Assembly (NCBI RefSeq): GCF_017104565.1
Contig: NZ_JAAGPD010000002.1
Coordinates: 186,001 to 250,000, forward strand
Direction: 5' to 3'
Length of the DNA stretch: 64,000 nucleotides
Source of the DNA: Paraburkholderia sp. Tr-20389
Lineage (GTDB): Bacteria > Pseudomonadota > Gammaproteobacteria > Burkholderiales > Burkholderiaceae
This document shows positions 45,182-54,715 of the stretch, in pieces. Positions within the stretch are counted from its first letter, which is position 1, and each line of letters starts with the position of its first letter. The position numbers were made by a program, and so were the translations under genes. The notes under the pieces are model-generated. The model did no database searches. It saw nothing but the letters and a program-made list of their open reading frames with translations, and was not told where the DNA came from.

Positions 45182-48100
45182 CTACCGTGGTCTGAATCCG
45201 ATCCATGCTCCCGCGTTTTCAATCACTTGCGGCCCATCGATTGGACGCATCCTTCCGTTCGATGCATACACTGTCGAACGAAGTTCATTGGCGAGCTGTT
45301 GACCGAAGCAGTCGGACCCCTTGCCGGCATAACAGGCATATACCTGAACTGGCATTCCCTCACGATATTTCGGGTTGTTCCTGATGCGGCCTGCCATCTC
45401 CTGAGCACCGACGGGCCGCCCACTCCCCTCTTGTAGAGCGGGATAGTCACAATAGCCGTGACCTGCAACGGAAAAGATATTTGGATCGTTAGGAATACGG
45501 CCAGCAACATCGCTGTTGACTCCCGGAGCGTGAATGTTGATATCCACGCCCTGCAGCCCCAGCGGATCGATCCATGCCGTCGGATTGGGCGCATAGCGAT
45601 ACGGGTTGACACCGCCCATCAAGCCGATAGGATCCTGCGTCACGAAGCGCCCCGTATCGGGATCGTAGTAACGGTGCTGGTTGTAGTGAAGCCCCGTCGC
45701 GGTATCGAGGTACTGCCCCTGGAAGCGCAGCGGCTGATGCACGCCCTCGTTACAGCGCGCATCGAGCGTGTTGCCCCACGCGCTGTAGCGGGCGCGCCAC
45801 TTCACACGGCCATCGGCGCCCGTCAGGTCGAGCGGCATGCCGATCTGGTCCCTGTGGTAGTAGAGGATGGTCGCTGCACGGCCCGCGCCGTGGTCGCGGG
45901 TTGCATGCGACTCGATCTGCGCGATCGGCACGAAGCTGTTGTGCTCATACACATAGTCGAAGCTGCGGTCGCCGTGCAGCTCGCGCAGCAGGCGATTGGA
46001 TTCCCACAGGAACAGTGTCGCGCCGCTCGCGTCCTTCATGCACACGCGCCGGCCCAGTGCGTCGTAGCCGTACTCCACGCGCTGCACATCGTCGCCGCTG
46101 ATAATGTCCGCCCCGACGATCTCGTGCGCCAGCGAGTAGTCCAGACGCACGCGTTGGCCCGCCCCGTTCGCCTTCTCCACGACATTGCCATGCGCATCGT
46201 GCGCATAGTGCATGTGCGCGAACTGCGTGACGCGATTGTCCATGACCTCGGCAGCATCCGCCTTGCCCAACAGGTTATGCGCCGGATCGAACGCAAACGT
46301 CTCGCTGCCGGCCTGCACCATCTGACCGAGCGCATCGTAGCGGTACCGGCGCACACCACCATCCGAATCATGTGCTTCAAGCACATTGCCCGCCGCATCG
46401 TAGCCGTAGGTACGCGCGATGACGGACACGGCCGCTTCCGTTTCCGTCGGCGCGATGAGCGAGCGCTGCGCCACGAAGCGGCCTGCGCGGTCATACCGGT
46501 AGAAGCTGACGAGCGCCCCCTGGGTGCGGCTCACCTCACGGTGCAGCGCGTCGCGCTCGAAGTCGCAGACCAGTTCGCCGTCGACATTGATCTGGTGCAC
46601 ACGGCCGGGACCATAGAACAGGTAGTTGATCCGGCGTCCATCGGGCAGCGTGGTGCAGACATGATTGCCCAGCGCGTCATGATCGTAGGTCAGCTTCATG
46701 GCCTGGCCGTCGACATGGCAGGTCTCGCCGACCAGTTGACCGAGCGCGTCATGGCTGCGCTCGATGCGGCAGCAGTCGTTGGTGGCGGCAACCAGTCGTC
46801 CGACAGCGTCGTACCGGCACGCGCTGCGTTCGGTACGGCCATCGCCGGCACGGGTGATCGTCGTCCCGGTCACGCGTCCTGCGCTGTCCCGCTCATAGGT
46901 GGTGCGCAAGGTGTCCGGGTGAGCTTCGTCCGGTACGGCGTCGGGGGCGTGCGTACCCAGTTCGATCTTCTCCTGCGTCAGCCCCGCCGCGTCGTGGCGA
47001 TAACGAATCAGACGCCCATCGAAGCCCTGCTCTTCGACCAGCCGCCCGTTGGCATCATAGGTAAAGCGGTACTGCGCGCCGTTCTCATTGACCAGCAGCC
47101 GCAGGCGCCGCGCCGCGTCATACGCATAGCCCAGCCGATACCCCAGCGCATCGATGCGCGCCGCAGGCAACCCGTCCGGGGCAAGCTCCCAACGCGTTCT
47201 CGCGCCCAACGCGTCGACATGTTCAATCAGCCGTCCATGAAGGTCATAAGTGAACTGCTCGCTGCCCGCGCCGTCACGCTCGGTCCTCAGCAGGCGTCCG
47301 CGCCGATCGTGGGTGTAACGCTTCGTCTCGCCCGCAGCATTGGTCTCCGACTGCAGATGCCCCCAGTCGTCGCGCTCGTAGCGGGTCGTCTGTCCGGAGC
47401 AGTCCGTATGGCCGACGACCTGTCCGCAATGGTCGTATTCGAACTGCTGGGGCCTGCCGTGCGCGTCGGTGATGCGAACGAGGCAACCCGACCCGTCGTA
47501 GGCGTATGAAGTCGCATGCCCCAGCGCGTCCGTTCTGCGGCTCAGGTTGCCCGTGGCGTCGTATTCGAAACGCGTGGTCGCACCCGTCGCATCGGTGATC
47601 TGTGTGGGCCGCAACCACTGCGGGTGATACAGGATCTCGGTGCGAGCGCCGGCGGCGTCGGTAAGCGAGGTCATGTTGCCGTGTGCATCGTACGTGGCAA
47701 GGCGGCTGCGTCCGGCCGGATCCGTCACCCTGACGGGGTTGCCCCGCCCGTCCACGTCCGTGCGCGTGATGTTGCCCGCGGCATCGATGCGGCCCACTAC
47801 GACCTGCTGGTCATTGAACAGGTAGCACTCCGTCCGGCCCAGCGGATTGGTCAGCTCCGTCCTGCCCGCCAGATAGCGGAACTGCCAGCTCTGCCCGAGG
47901 TTGTTCTCCATGCGCAGCACCTTCCCCTGCGGGCCGTACCCGTCATATTCGTAGCGCGCAACGAGTGCACCGGGCTGGCTGTGTTCGATCAGGATGTGAT
48001 TGTTGTAGCGGTATTCGCGCACGGCCTGGCCGTCGGCATCGCGCACGCGCGTCAGATCGCCCTCAGACGAGTATTCGTATGAGACCAGCGCCCGTGTCTC

Positions 48101-49360
48101 CAGCATTACGCGATGCAGCCGCTGCACGCTGTTGCCGTTGCTCAACCGCATCGAGGTGAACTGCAGTTGCAGCACACGGCCGACTGCATCATGGATCATC
48201 GCCGGGAGGCCGTCATCGTCGTACACCAGCCGCATGCAATTGCCATGACGGTCGACGATGCCGACAAGCAGCAGCGCGGCAGCGCGATCATCCCCGCCGA
48301 CGTCAGGCGATGCCAGGACATACTGTGTGCTGCCGTCAGTGGACGTGAATCGATAGCGCACCTTCGTTTCGCGGCATACGTCGAAGCCGATGCTGCCCAT
48401 GCGCCTGCGCTCGCCCTGACCCAGGGTCGGCAGTCGCGTCTCGTGCCCCTGATGATCGACCAGCCACACCGCATCGCCCACGCGCTCGAGATGCAGCGAG
48501 AACGGCAAGGACCAGCCCTGACCGAGCCAGCCGTTGCCCATCTGGTCCGAGAAATAGCTGCGCTGCCAGTGCAGAGGCAGTCGGGCAGGCAGGCTGAAGT
48601 CCAGATCTTCGTCTCCACTCAGGAACTTGACGCCCGTCACCGGATTGACCGGATGGCCCACGCCCTTGCTATCCTTGCAAGCCGATTTCTTGTCCTGAAC
48701 CACCTTGCCGCCGTCTTCTTCCTTGTCCTTGCCCGGCTGCTTTTCGTCCTGCTTTTCGTCCTGCTTTTGTTCCTGCTTTTCGTCCTGCTTCTCCGCCTGT
48801 TTTCCCTCCTGCTTCCCTGTCTGCTTTTCGCCCTGTTTCTCCATCTGTTTCCCGACGACCTGCTCCCCGGCCTTTGTCGCCTCTTCACCGGTCACCTTCA
48901 CGCCCGTCGTTTCTGCCAGCTTGCCGACATCCTCCGCCACCTTCACCGAAGACGAGACCTCTCCGCCGCCGGGCACCAGGTCCATCACCACGCTCACGAG
49001 CGCCTGTGTCGCCCCTGCAACATTGCCCTCGGCAAGATAGACGCCCGCATTGATTGCGTTGAACAAGGAACCGATCACCGGTATGTTGCCGAACATCTCC
49101 ATGATCTCGTGGAAATGCTCGCGCCAGTCCGGATCGGTGGCCTTCAGGTTCACGCCCTTGTGCAGACCGTACTCGCCGATCGGCGCATTCTGGATCATCG
49201 GACCGATGGCGGGATTGCCCAGCGTATTGCCTGGCGGCGTGCCTGAACCCGAGCCTGCGTTCGCGTTGCTACCCGCGTTGCTGTTCGTGTCGCTCCCCGG
49301 AGTCGAACTCTGGTCAGCCCAGTTCTGAACACGCTCTGGGGTCCACTTGGTACGCGGCAT
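45182..49360 (-). CDS. Rhs-repeat T6SS effector with C-terminal toxin domain
   Basis: A 1392-residue polymorphic toxin. Residues 1-60 are a Ser/Asn/Gly-rich leader without PAAR motif; 90-130 is a hydrophobic hairpin (IPVIGSLFNAINAGVYLAEG) typical of Rhs N-termini; 171-213 is a Lys-Gln-rich tract; then NPVTGVKFLSGDEDLDFSLP begins the Rhs cage with about 40 YD repeats (for example RYRYDALGQMVQAG). The cage closes with GRFVTQDPIGLMGGVNPYRY and PTAWIDPLGLQ. The last 122 residues (1271-1392) are the variable toxin, with SVAGHGY (His1301) and YACYAGKGSD (Cys1343), a possible clan CD peptidase dyad. The start MPRTKW follows AGAGGAA; the frame upstream overlaps tssM. No adjacent immunity gene is evident. 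Confidence 0.88.
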   Translation of the reverse strand: MPRTKWTPERVQNWADQSSTPGSDTNSNAGSNANAGSGSGTPPGNTLGNPAIGPMIQNAPIGEYGLHKGVNLKATDPDWREHFHEIMEMFGNIPVIGSLFNAINAGVYLAEGNVAGATQALVSVVMDLVPGGGEVSSSVKVAEDVGKLAETTGVKVTGEEATKAGEQVVGKQMEKQGEKQTGKQEGKQAEKQDEKQEQKQDEKQDEKQPGKDKEEDGGKVVQDKKSACKDSKGVGHPVNPVTGVKFLSGDEDLDFSLPARLPLHWQRSYFSDQMGNGWLGQGWSLPFSLHLERVGDAVWLVDHQGHETRLPTLGQGERRRMGSIGFDVCRETKVRYRFTSTDGSTQYVLASPDVGGDDRAAALLLVGIVDRHGNCMRLVYDDDGLPAMIHDAVGRVLQLQFTSMRLSNGNSVQRLHRVMLETRALVSYEYSSEGDLTRVRDADGQAVREYRYNNHILIEHSQPGALVARYEYDGYGPQGKVLRMENNLGQSWQFRYLAGRTELTNPLGRTECYLFNDQQVVVGRIDAAGNITRTDVDGRGNPVRVTDPAGRSRLATYDAHGNMTSLTDAAGARTEILYHPQWLRPTQITDATGATTRFEYDATGNLSRRTDALGHATSYAYDGSGCLVRITDAHGRPQQFEYDHCGQVVGHTDCSGQTTRYERDDWGHLQSETNAAGETKRYTHDRRGRLLRTERDGAGSEQFTYDLHGRLIEHVDALGARTRWELAPDGLPAARIDALGYRLGYAYDAARRLRLLVNENGAQYRFTYDANGRLVEEQGFDGRLIRYRHDAAGLTQEKIELGTHAPDAVPDEAHPDTLRTTYERDSAGRVTGTTITRAGDGRTERSACRYDAVGRLVAATNDCCRIERSHDALGQLVGETCHVDGQAMKLTYDHDALGNHVCTTLPDGRRINYLFYGPGRVHQINVDGELVCDFERDALHREVSRTQGALVSFYRYDRAGRFVAQRSLIAPTETEAAVSVIARTYGYDAAGNVLEAHDSDGGVRRYRYDALGQMVQAGSETFAFDPAHNLLGKADAAEVMDNRVTQFAHMHYAHDAHGNVVEKANGAGQRVRLDYSLAHEIVGADIISGDDVQRVEYGYDALGRRVCMKDASGATLFLWESNRLLRELHGDRSFDYVYEHNSFVPIAQIESHATRDHGAGRAATILYYHRDQIGMPLDLTGADGRVKWRARYSAWGNTLDARCNEGVHQPLRFQGQYLDTATGLHYNQHRYYDPDTGRFVTQDPIGLMGGVNPYRYAPNPTAWIDPLGLQGVDINIHAPGVNSDVAGRIPNDPNIFSVAGHGYCDYPALQEGSGRPVGAQEMAGRIRNNPKYREGMPVQVYACYAGKGSDCFGQQLANELRSTVYASNGRMRPIDGPQVIENAGAWIGFRPR
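48722..48850 (-). repeat. in-frame tandem repeat encoding Lys-Gln-Glu/Asp tract
   Basis: A run of 9- and 12-base units, of which GACGAAAAGCAG is the commonest 12-mer, encodes residues 171-213 of the Rhs protein (KQ, EKQ and DEKQ units). It is likely to vary in copy number between strains. Confidence 0.85.
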
Positions 49361-49398
49361 GACTCGGATTCCTCTTGGTTTTTTGAAGACGGGTTGTT

Positions 49399-52300
49399 CT
49401 ATGCCGGCGGCAGGCCCGCGGGTGGTCCACTGTCCGGCAGACCGGGGACGGATAACGAGCCAGGGCACCGGAAGGTCGTCAGAAGATTGCTCGTCAACGG
49501 ATTGGCCACACTGGCCGCGCTTGCTATATCCAGTACCGCCTTGCGTCCATCGAAGCTGAAGACGACGCGCGTACGGCCCGCTGAAGCCGTCTGGACCACC
49601 TCGCCTTTGCGAATCAGATGCAGGAGGGCCCACGGTCCGTCCGCAGCGATGGTGGACGTGTCGAGCCGGATACGCGGGTTCGCCGTGATCTCGGCGTGAA
49701 CCCCGCCACGCGGCCCGGGCCAACCGACATTGAAGGTGGTAACCGGGCCATGCTGATACTGCATGGTCTGACCATCGATATCGACGGACAGGCTCGTGAT
49801 GGTCGGATCGAGTTCAGGGACACGAATCCCCGCTTTCCAGGCAAGCTGTTTGCCCTGGTCGTCGAAGAAGACGTCGCGGATCGCCTTTGCGTGCTCGAAC
49901 GGTTCAAGATCGGGGCCTTGCACGGGATCGGCGGCCCCCGCCAGCGCGCGATAACGCCAGGGTCTGGAAGCCGTATCGACAAACGGCGCGAGAGTCTGCG
50001 TAAAGAACGAGTCGATCAGGCCACCCTTCGCGAAGACTCGCGTGAAGTCGTCGATGCTGACTTCACGCGTGCTGCCCGGGGAAAAAGGAAAGTTGCCTTC
50101 CACAGCGAGGCGGCATGTCTCACCCACGCCGGTCTGCATCTGATGCGACAGAAACTGCCCGACCCCGCGATGAACTTCGCGCGAGCCCTCCACCGAAAGC
50201 CCCAGCAAAACCTGCTGGAAAGGATCGGGCAAGGTGTCGGCGAGAACTTTCAGTTTTGTCGCGATATCGCTCGCGGGCGGCAGGCTGTTGTTGTTGATCG
50301 CATTGTCGTAGATCGTCAGCGTGGTGTAGTAATCGCCCAGCATGCTGACGATTCCATCGAGGCTGGATTTCACGTTGACCGCGGCGTCGTTGGGATGCTC
50401 TGAAGCAACGTCCGCATTGCCCGTCACGATCTGACGCAGCGCGCTGAAGTGGCGATCGACGATTTCCTTTTCGACGTGTTCTTCCGTGCGGCTGCCGAAC
50501 GTGCTCTGGGCTTTCTGGCTGAGTTTGCCGGCCGTCTGGGCGAGAAGGGAGCCGTCGCCGCCCGGCGGCCGCGTGAGTGTGGTTTCGCGCACGGCGGCGC
50601 GTGCGAGATGCGTGAGCGGCGAGTCGGGTGCGGCGAGCTGACGTAAGACCAGCAGGTTGAACGACAGACTGGACCCCGTTACAGCTCGGATATCGACGAG
50701 CAGCGCATCCCACTGCTGCACGTACTCGGTCAGGTAGAGACGGCGAATCGCCGCGGCGACAGGATCGTCGACATCCATGAGGGAATCGGCAAATTCAGCC
50801 GTTTTTTTTTCTGCCTCGCTGTTGTAGAAGCGTCCCATCACCCACGCATCTTCGTTGCGAGCCGACCGGGCGAAGTCTCGCAAGCGCTTGTCGAACACGT
50901 TGTGATAGCCGTCGTAGGTGAACAGTCCTGGTACGCCGCGAGACAGCGGTGTGCCGCTCGCACGCGTGAACACAGCGCCCGCTTGCGGACCGATCACGCG
51001 CAGGACCGTGAAGTCATCCGGCGCTTCATTTTGCATTGCCGATTTCGCGCGGTCGTAGAGACGCTGGATCGTGTTGGTCGAATCGAGAAAAGTGCGGGCG
51101 TCCTGAATCAGCGCATCGTTGCGTGGCAGCGGCGACTGCACGACGCGTTCGCCCGAGAACAGTTGGCCGACATGTTCGACCATCGATGCCTGGTACCCGA
51201 ACATGGATGCGCTGTCGGTCTTCGACCAGTCGTCGATCACCCACGCCTTCACGTCTTCGGCTTTGAACTTCGCCTTGTCGTACAACATCAGATAAACGCG
51301 TAGCGCTTCGTAGGTGCGTTGAGCGTCTTTGTTCGCGATCGACTGCGAAATGACGTCTTCCATGCGATGAACGATGCGCGGCAGCAGGAGATTATCGTCG
51401 AGCGCCAGGTACGTGCGATGAGCGGCATCGACGACGCCCGGGGCTGCGTACAGGCCATAGCGGTAGCTGCCGTCCGGATCGGAGAGGTCGAGGCCGCTCA
51501 GGGCCGGCAGGTAGCGCGCGTCGCTCAGCATGCCGGGCAATGCGTCGGGTTTGGGATCGCGATAGTAATGCCCGACCTGCGCCGCCAGAGTCTGGGTCTT
51601 GCGGTGGATCGAATCGAGATACGCGCTGTTATTGCCGAAACTGACATACATGCCGGCGATCAGCCATACGAACAACACGGCAGCAAGCATGTGGCCCAAC
51701 AGACGCAGTGCGCGAAAGCGATATTGCCAGCGCAGGTTCGGCGTCACGAGATGCGCTTCCGGAAAAACAACCTTCGTGAAGAGATCGCGCAGAAAATAGG
51801 CGGAGCTGGCCTCGGGCTGCAGCGGATACGCGGCGAGCTTCGTACCGAGTCCGGTCGCGAGGCGTTGCACGATGGTGAGCGGCTCGGCGATGACGGTGGC
51901 GCCGCCCTGCGTCGCGCTGGTGAAATAGACGCCCCGTGGCGACGCGTGCGACTGGGTATCGTCGTAGCGCGAATCGAGGAAGATCTGTGAAACGAGGTCG
52001 GTCAACGGCGCGACGAGCGCGGAGAAGGCGTCGGGGAGCGCCGCAAGGCGGCGGCGCCTGTTGCTGTCGTACTCGTCTTCGAGTCGCGTATTGACGTTGC
52101 TGGCGAGGCTCGCGGCCAACTGGCGAAGTTCTTCGCCGCAGCGCAAGGACAAGCCCGCTGGCGCGGGGCCTTCCGCGAACGGCAGCGTGAAACCCCATAT
52201 CTGCGCGTGATCTTCGTCGGTGAGCGATCGGAAATAGTCAGCAAAGCCGGTCAGACGGTCCGTCTGTGTGATCAACAGATAGACCGGAAAACGTATGCCG

Positions 52301-53280
52301 AGTACAGCGCGCAGGTCGGCGAGCCGGGTGCGCAATGCCGAGGCTTCGGTCGCCCGCACGGCCGGGTCGGTCGCCGTGAGAACGTCGATCTTGATCGACA
52401 AGACGGCGCCGTTGATAGGCGTGCGCGGACGATGCCGGCGCAGCAACGCCAGAAAGCCGCTCCATTCGGCCGCGTTGATGCGCTCGCTTTCGTCGCCTGC
52501 AGTGACGTCGTAGCCGGTGTCCAGTGGGCCTTCGTCATGGCGCGTGTAATGACCTGCCGTGTCGATCAGAACGGCCTCGTTGGACAGCAGGAAGTCGACG
52601 TTCTTCGTGCGAACGCGGGAACCCACTGCGCGCTGAGTCCCCGTATCGACGGGAAACGGCAGGCCGGCGTTCAGCAGCGCGCTGGTTTTCCCCGACGTAC
52701 TCGAACCGAGCGCGATGTACCACGGAATTTCATAAAGGTAGCGGCCGCCCTGGAGAAGGCGGCTCATGCCGCGCGCACCCGTGCGCATCGCTTTAAGCCG
52801 CGTGAGCGCATCGTCGAAGCGCGCCTCGACGTCCTTCAGTCGATCCGCAGCGGGCGACGCTTCCTTGGGTGTTCCGAACGCCAGCGCTTTCTTCAGGAAT
52901 GCTTCGTCTTCCCGCATCTTTCGCCAGAGCCACCACAGCCCCCAGACGGCGAAACAGGCGGCAACCAACGCAACGGCCGCGACCCGCGCAGCGACGGATG
53001 CAAATGGCTCGATGTGCCCGATGCTCAGCAAGGGCGCGGCGTACCAGATCAAAAGGCAGAGCAGGATGCCGAACACGATGCTGACAGGCAGTCCCCTGAG
53101 CCACAGCAGCATGCCCGCAAGCAGCAGCACGATCACGATTACCCGCATGGCCATGCCGGACAGCGGTCGCAGCCCGCCGAACGCCACGAACGGGCCGAGA
53201 AACCAGATCAGCAATCCAAGGACGACGACAACGAGTAGTGCGAGAAACCAGCGCGATATGAGAAACGACAACCTCTTCAT
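49399..53280 (-). CDS. tssM: T6SS membrane-complex protein TssM (IcmF)
   Basis: A 1293-residue inner-membrane protein, full length for TssM. Transmembrane helices lie near residues 10-30, 45-85 and 97-117, and another near 530 (HMLAAVLFVWLIAGMYVSFG) marks the end of the cytoplasmic domain. The nucleotide-binding P-loop GSSTSGKTS is at 192-200 and VLIDTAGHYTRHDEG follows as Walker B. The large periplasmic part ends with the IcmF C-terminal domain. TssM spans the envelope with TssL and TssJ to anchor the sheath. It is followed 38 bases later by rhs. Confidence 0.96.
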   Translation of the reverse strand: MKRLSFLISRWFLALLVVVVLGLLIWFLGPFVAFGGLRPLSGMAMRVIVIVLLLAGMLLWLRGLPVSIVFGILLCLLIWYAAPLLSIGHIEPFASVAARVAAVALVAACFAVWGLWWLWRKMREDEAFLKKALAFGTPKEASPAADRLKDVEARFDDALTRLKAMRTGARGMSRLLQGGRYLYEIPWYIALGSSTSGKTSALLNAGLPFPVDTGTQRAVGSRVRTKNVDFLLSNEAVLIDTAGHYTRHDEGPLDTGYDVTAGDESERINAAEWSGFLALLRRHRPRTPINGAVLSIKIDVLTATDPAVRATEASALRTRLADLRAVLGIRFPVYLLITQTDRLTGFADYFRSLTDEDHAQIWGFTLPFAEGPAPAGLSLRCGEELRQLAASLASNVNTRLEDEYDSNRRRRLAALPDAFSALVAPLTDLVSQIFLDSRYDDTQSHASPRGVYFTSATQGGATVIAEPLTIVQRLATGLGTKLAAYPLQPEASSAYFLRDLFTKVVFPEAHLVTPNLRWQYRFRALRLLGHMLAAVLFVWLIAGMYVSFGNNSAYLDSIHRKTQTLAAQVGHYYRDPKPDALPGMLSDARYLPALSGLDLSDPDGSYRYGLYAAPGVVDAAHRTYLALDDNLLLPRIVHRMEDVISQSIANKDAQRTYEALRVYLMLYDKAKFKAEDVKAWVIDDWSKTDSASMFGYQASMVEHVGQLFSGERVVQSPLPRNDALIQDARTFLDSTNTIQRLYDRAKSAMQNEAPDDFTVLRVIGPQAGAVFTRASGTPLSRGVPGLFTYDGYHNVFDKRLRDFARSARNEDAWVMGRFYNSEAEKKTAEFADSLMDVDDPVAAAIRRLYLTEYVQQWDALLVDIRAVTGSSLSFNLLVLRQLAAPDSPLTHLARAAVRETTLTRPPGGDGSLLAQTAGKLSQKAQSTFGSRTEEHVEKEIVDRHFSALRQIVTGNADVASEHPNDAAVNVKSSLDGIVSMLGDYYTTLTIYDNAINNNSLPPASDIATKLKVLADTLPDPFQQVLLGLSVEGSREVHRGVGQFLSHQMQTGVGETCRLAVEGNFPFSPGSTREVSIDDFTRVFAKGGLIDSFFTQTLAPFVDTASRPWRYRALAGAADPVQGPDLEPFEHAKAIRDVFFDDQGKQLAWKAGIRVPELDPTITSLSVDIDGQTMQYQHGPVTTFNVGWPGPRGGVHAEITANPRIRLDTSTIAADGPWALLHLIRKGEVVQTASAGRTRVVFSFDGRKAVLDIASAASVANPLTSNLLTTFRCPGSLSVPGLPDSGPPAGLPPA

Positions 53281-53326
53281 CCAGCAATCCTTACGGGCGC
53301 AGCGGTAATCAGGCGAGTCACGCCGG

Positions 53327-54634
53327 TCAGGGCGTGACGTTTATTTCGACGCGGCGGTTCTTCGCACGCCCTTGCAGCGTGGCGTTGTCGCCGATTGGCT
53401 CGGACTGGCCCTTGCCGATCGCTTCGAGCCGGGCAGCTGCAACGCCGTCTTCCCGCAGCATCTGCTTGACCTGGGTGGAACGGGCGAGGGACAGCGCGTC
53501 GTTGGACGGGAACTGGCGGCTCCTGATCGGAACGTTGTCGGTATAGCCGGTAACCGTGACTTTGCCCGGTGTCTTGGCCACCTCATTGGCGACCTTTCTG
53601 ATGATGGGCACCATCGACGCATTCACTTCGAACCCGCCCGGCGCGAACATCGAGTCGCCCCGGAACGTGACGGCGCTATGGTGCGAGTCTTCGTCGACGT
53701 TCACCGTACCTGCCGCGATTTCATTTCTGAGCAACTCCTTGAGATGCGGCAACCGCGGAGCCAGAGGCGGTGTCTGGCTGCCGATCTCGATGATCTGGTT
53801 TTCGATGACCGCGCCGCGATCGAGCAACTGATACTTGAACCATGCGAACAGCGCGGCAAGGATCACGCCCAGCACGACGAACGTGATCCACACCGGGAAG
53901 TCGTAAAACGACAACCGCTTCTTCCCGACGTCCGAACCTGCATGAGGCGACAGGGCAAACGCGGCAATGCCGCGCTGCGAGCGGATTTCTGCATGAAGCC
54001 GTTGCCGGATGGCGTCATGCTTGCGCGCGCCATCGGCCTCATGCCGGTAGCGTCCCATGAAGCCCAGACTCAAGATCCGGTAGATGACTTCGATGAGATC
54101 GAGATGCTCATGCGGATGGCTCATCAGACGGCCGATCAGCAGATAGATCTTGTCGCCACCGTGGCGATCTTCGTGAAATTCGGTCGCGAGGCCTCGGGAA
54201 ATCCATTCAACGCCCGTTTCGCGTTGTCCCCAGGGGGTTTGCATCGCAGCTTCGTCGAGCGCCGTGCACAAGCAATAGCGAGCCCCGAACATATGCTCAC
54301 GACGTACATTCGCCTGTTCGCACAGACGCTGGAAATTCCGCATCTCTTCTTCGAGCAGCCTGTGAAGCGCGTTGATCTCCGTCGTATCGAGCGTGTCCGG
54401 CATTTCGGCGAGCGCCCGCAGCAGCGGCCGTGCAGCCTCGAGGAGCGGGTTGCGCGCTTCCTGCACGGCGTGCAGACGCGTCGCGTGCTGCTCGCCGGAT
54501 GGAATGTTCCGCGCGGAATCGCCAGTGCGGTAATCGGTATAAGTCGCTTTGATCGCCGCCGGCGTCATCACGGCCGGCCCGGCCATGGGGTTGTCACGCC
54601 ACCCCGGTGACAGGGACGCATCTGCCTGATTCAT
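53327..54634 (-). CDS. tssL: T6SS protein TssL fused to OmpA-type domain
   Basis: A 435-residue protein. The cytoplasmic DotU domain (about residues 60-235; RYCLCTALDEAAMQTPWGQR, then IYRILSLGFMGRYR) is followed by one transmembrane helix near 245-265 (VWITFVVLGVILAALFAWF) and an OmpA-like peptidoglycan-binding domain at the C-terminus (VTGYTDNVPIRSR and GRAKNRRVEINV). The fused OmpA domain would anchor the complex to the cell wall. It lies 46 bases before tssM. Confidence 0.95.
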   Translation of the reverse strand: MNQADASLSPGWRDNPMAGPAVMTPAAIKATYTDYRTGDSARNIPSGEQHATRLHAVQEARNPLLEAARPLLRALAEMPDTLDTTEINALHRLLEEEMRNFQRLCEQANVRREHMFGARYCLCTALDEAAMQTPWGQRETGVEWISRGLATEFHEDRHGGDKIYLLIGRLMSHPHEHLDLIEVIYRILSLGFMGRYRHEADGARKHDAIRQRLHAEIRSQRGIAAFALSPHAGSDVGKKRLSFYDFPVWITFVVLGVILAALFAWFKYQLLDRGAVIENQIIEIGSQTPPLAPRLPHLKELLRNEIAAGTVNVDEDSHHSAVTFRGDSMFAPGGFEVNASMVPIIRKVANEVAKTPGKVTVTGYTDNVPIRSRQFPSNDALSLARSTQVKQMLREDGVAAARLEAIGKGQSEPIGDNATLQGRAKNRRVEINVTP

Positions 54635-54715
54635 ACTTGCTCTACCTATGCTCGTGCCACGCGAAGCTTGACCCTGCGCATGGCGCTTCTTGTCGTGAAG
54701 CCTTGCTGAACACGC

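Noticed and set aside
45018-45206. 62-codon minus-strand frame overlapping the rhs end, considered as immunity gene
   Set aside because: It is low-complexity, cysteine- and arginine-rich, has no ribosome-binding site, and overlaps the toxin 3' end in a different frame.
45458-47509. 683-codon plus-strand frame opposite rhs, considered as an immunity or antisense gene
   Set aside because: It is a shadow of the YD-repeat coding sequence, with periodic composition and no ribosome-binding site.
48722-48850. Regular short repeats considered as a CRISPR array
   Set aside because: The units are 9-12 bases, contiguous, in frame and encode a KQ-rich tract; there are no spacers and no cas genes.
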